DNA of 64,000 bases from Bryopsis sp. KO-2023 (lineage: Eukaryota > Chlorophyta > Ulvophyceae > Bryopsidales > Bryopsidaceae). The stretch spans positions 3,596,001-3,660,000 of the forward strand of contig BSYQ01000004.1 of assembly GCA_030272585.1 (NCBI GenBank), written 5' to 3'. The notes below the pieces were generated by a model, which was not told the origin of the DNA, ran no database searches, and was given only the letters and a program-made list of their open reading frames with translations. How positions within the stretch are numbered: position 1 is the first letter of the stretch; each line of letters starts with the position of its first letter. Position numbers and translations under genes: made by a program. Below, piece by piece: positions 63,953 through 64,000 of the stretch.

Positions 63953-64000
63953 ATGCCCAACCCCGTGAGCTACAACGCCTTGAAGAGACACCTGCAAAGT
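63953..64000 (+). CDS. start of a further gene, cut by window end
   Basis: ATG with MPNPVSYNALKRHLQS reaching the window edge, preceded by A at -3 (AAAGATG). Divergent from the unknown gene, with about 195 bp between starts. Too short to identify. Confidence 0.35.
   Translation, partial: MPNPVSYNALKRHLQS

Overview
The window is nuclear DNA of a photosynthetic eukaryote, most likely a green alga. The genes are intron-rich with GT-AG boundaries (plus a few likely GC-AG). They include a plant-type expansin with an HFD motif, a nuclear copy of the bacterial/plastid-type tRNA(Ile)-lysidine synthase, a CHUP1-like chloroplast-positioning protein and the short plant-like form of the Rab3GAP regulatory subunit. 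The species cannot be named from the sequence alone. All multi-exon models below were built by hand from splice signals, phase agreement and family conservation.

Left part (1-38.7 kb), host genes: expansin-like protein (+, 1678-3257), TilS-like (+, 5601-8139), an unidentified membrane protein (-, 8859-9584), a small one-helix protein (+, 10320-10583), a METTL21/Methyltransf_16 protein methyltransferase (-, 11590-12998) divergent from a RAB3GAP2-like gene (+, 13067-16439), a helical-repeat-like hypothetical (-, 16932-18904), a secreted ankyrin-repeat protein (-, 19910-21698) divergent from eIF2D (+, 22395-25020), which converges on a divergent SMC2-like ATPase (-, 25292-31374), then a CHUP1-like gene (+, 33384-37091) with a small inverted-repeat element in one intron.

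Middle part (38.7-59.5 kb), mobile DNA. A 3.7-kb CACTA-type DNA transposon (38695-42421; TIR beginning CACTAGTG, 3-bp target duplication AGA, arrays of TTACAAGC/GCTTGTAA subterminal repeats) carries no recognisable transposase but carries exons of an SR-type RS domain. Next, a secreted glycine-rich protein gene (42734-59525) is split by a chromodomain-bearing Ty3-type LTR retrotransposon on the minus strand (43477-59296, 571-bp LTRs that look identical, target duplication AGGGG). That element is itself split, inside its protease coding region, by a second complete Ty3-type chromodomain element on the plus strand (48747-56331, 267-bp LTRs that look identical, target duplication TAGCA). Both elements carry the same 12-nt primer-binding site. 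The outer one has three small ORFs before gag, ATGA stop/start overlaps, and an extra coiled-coil/Cys-rich ORF after pol.

Right part (59.5-64 kb): a dense field of a short motif, CCCCGCACA on the plus strand (TGTGCGGGG on the other). It fills every one of the seven introns of an eight-exon gene of unknown function (-, 60998-63758) and its 3' flank, where copies also occur as inverted pairs. A new plus-strand gene may begin at 63953. The intron-filling motif is the least explained signal in the window; the triple-nested gene/retrotransposon/retrotransposon arrangement and the gene-carrying CACTA element are the clearest structural events.
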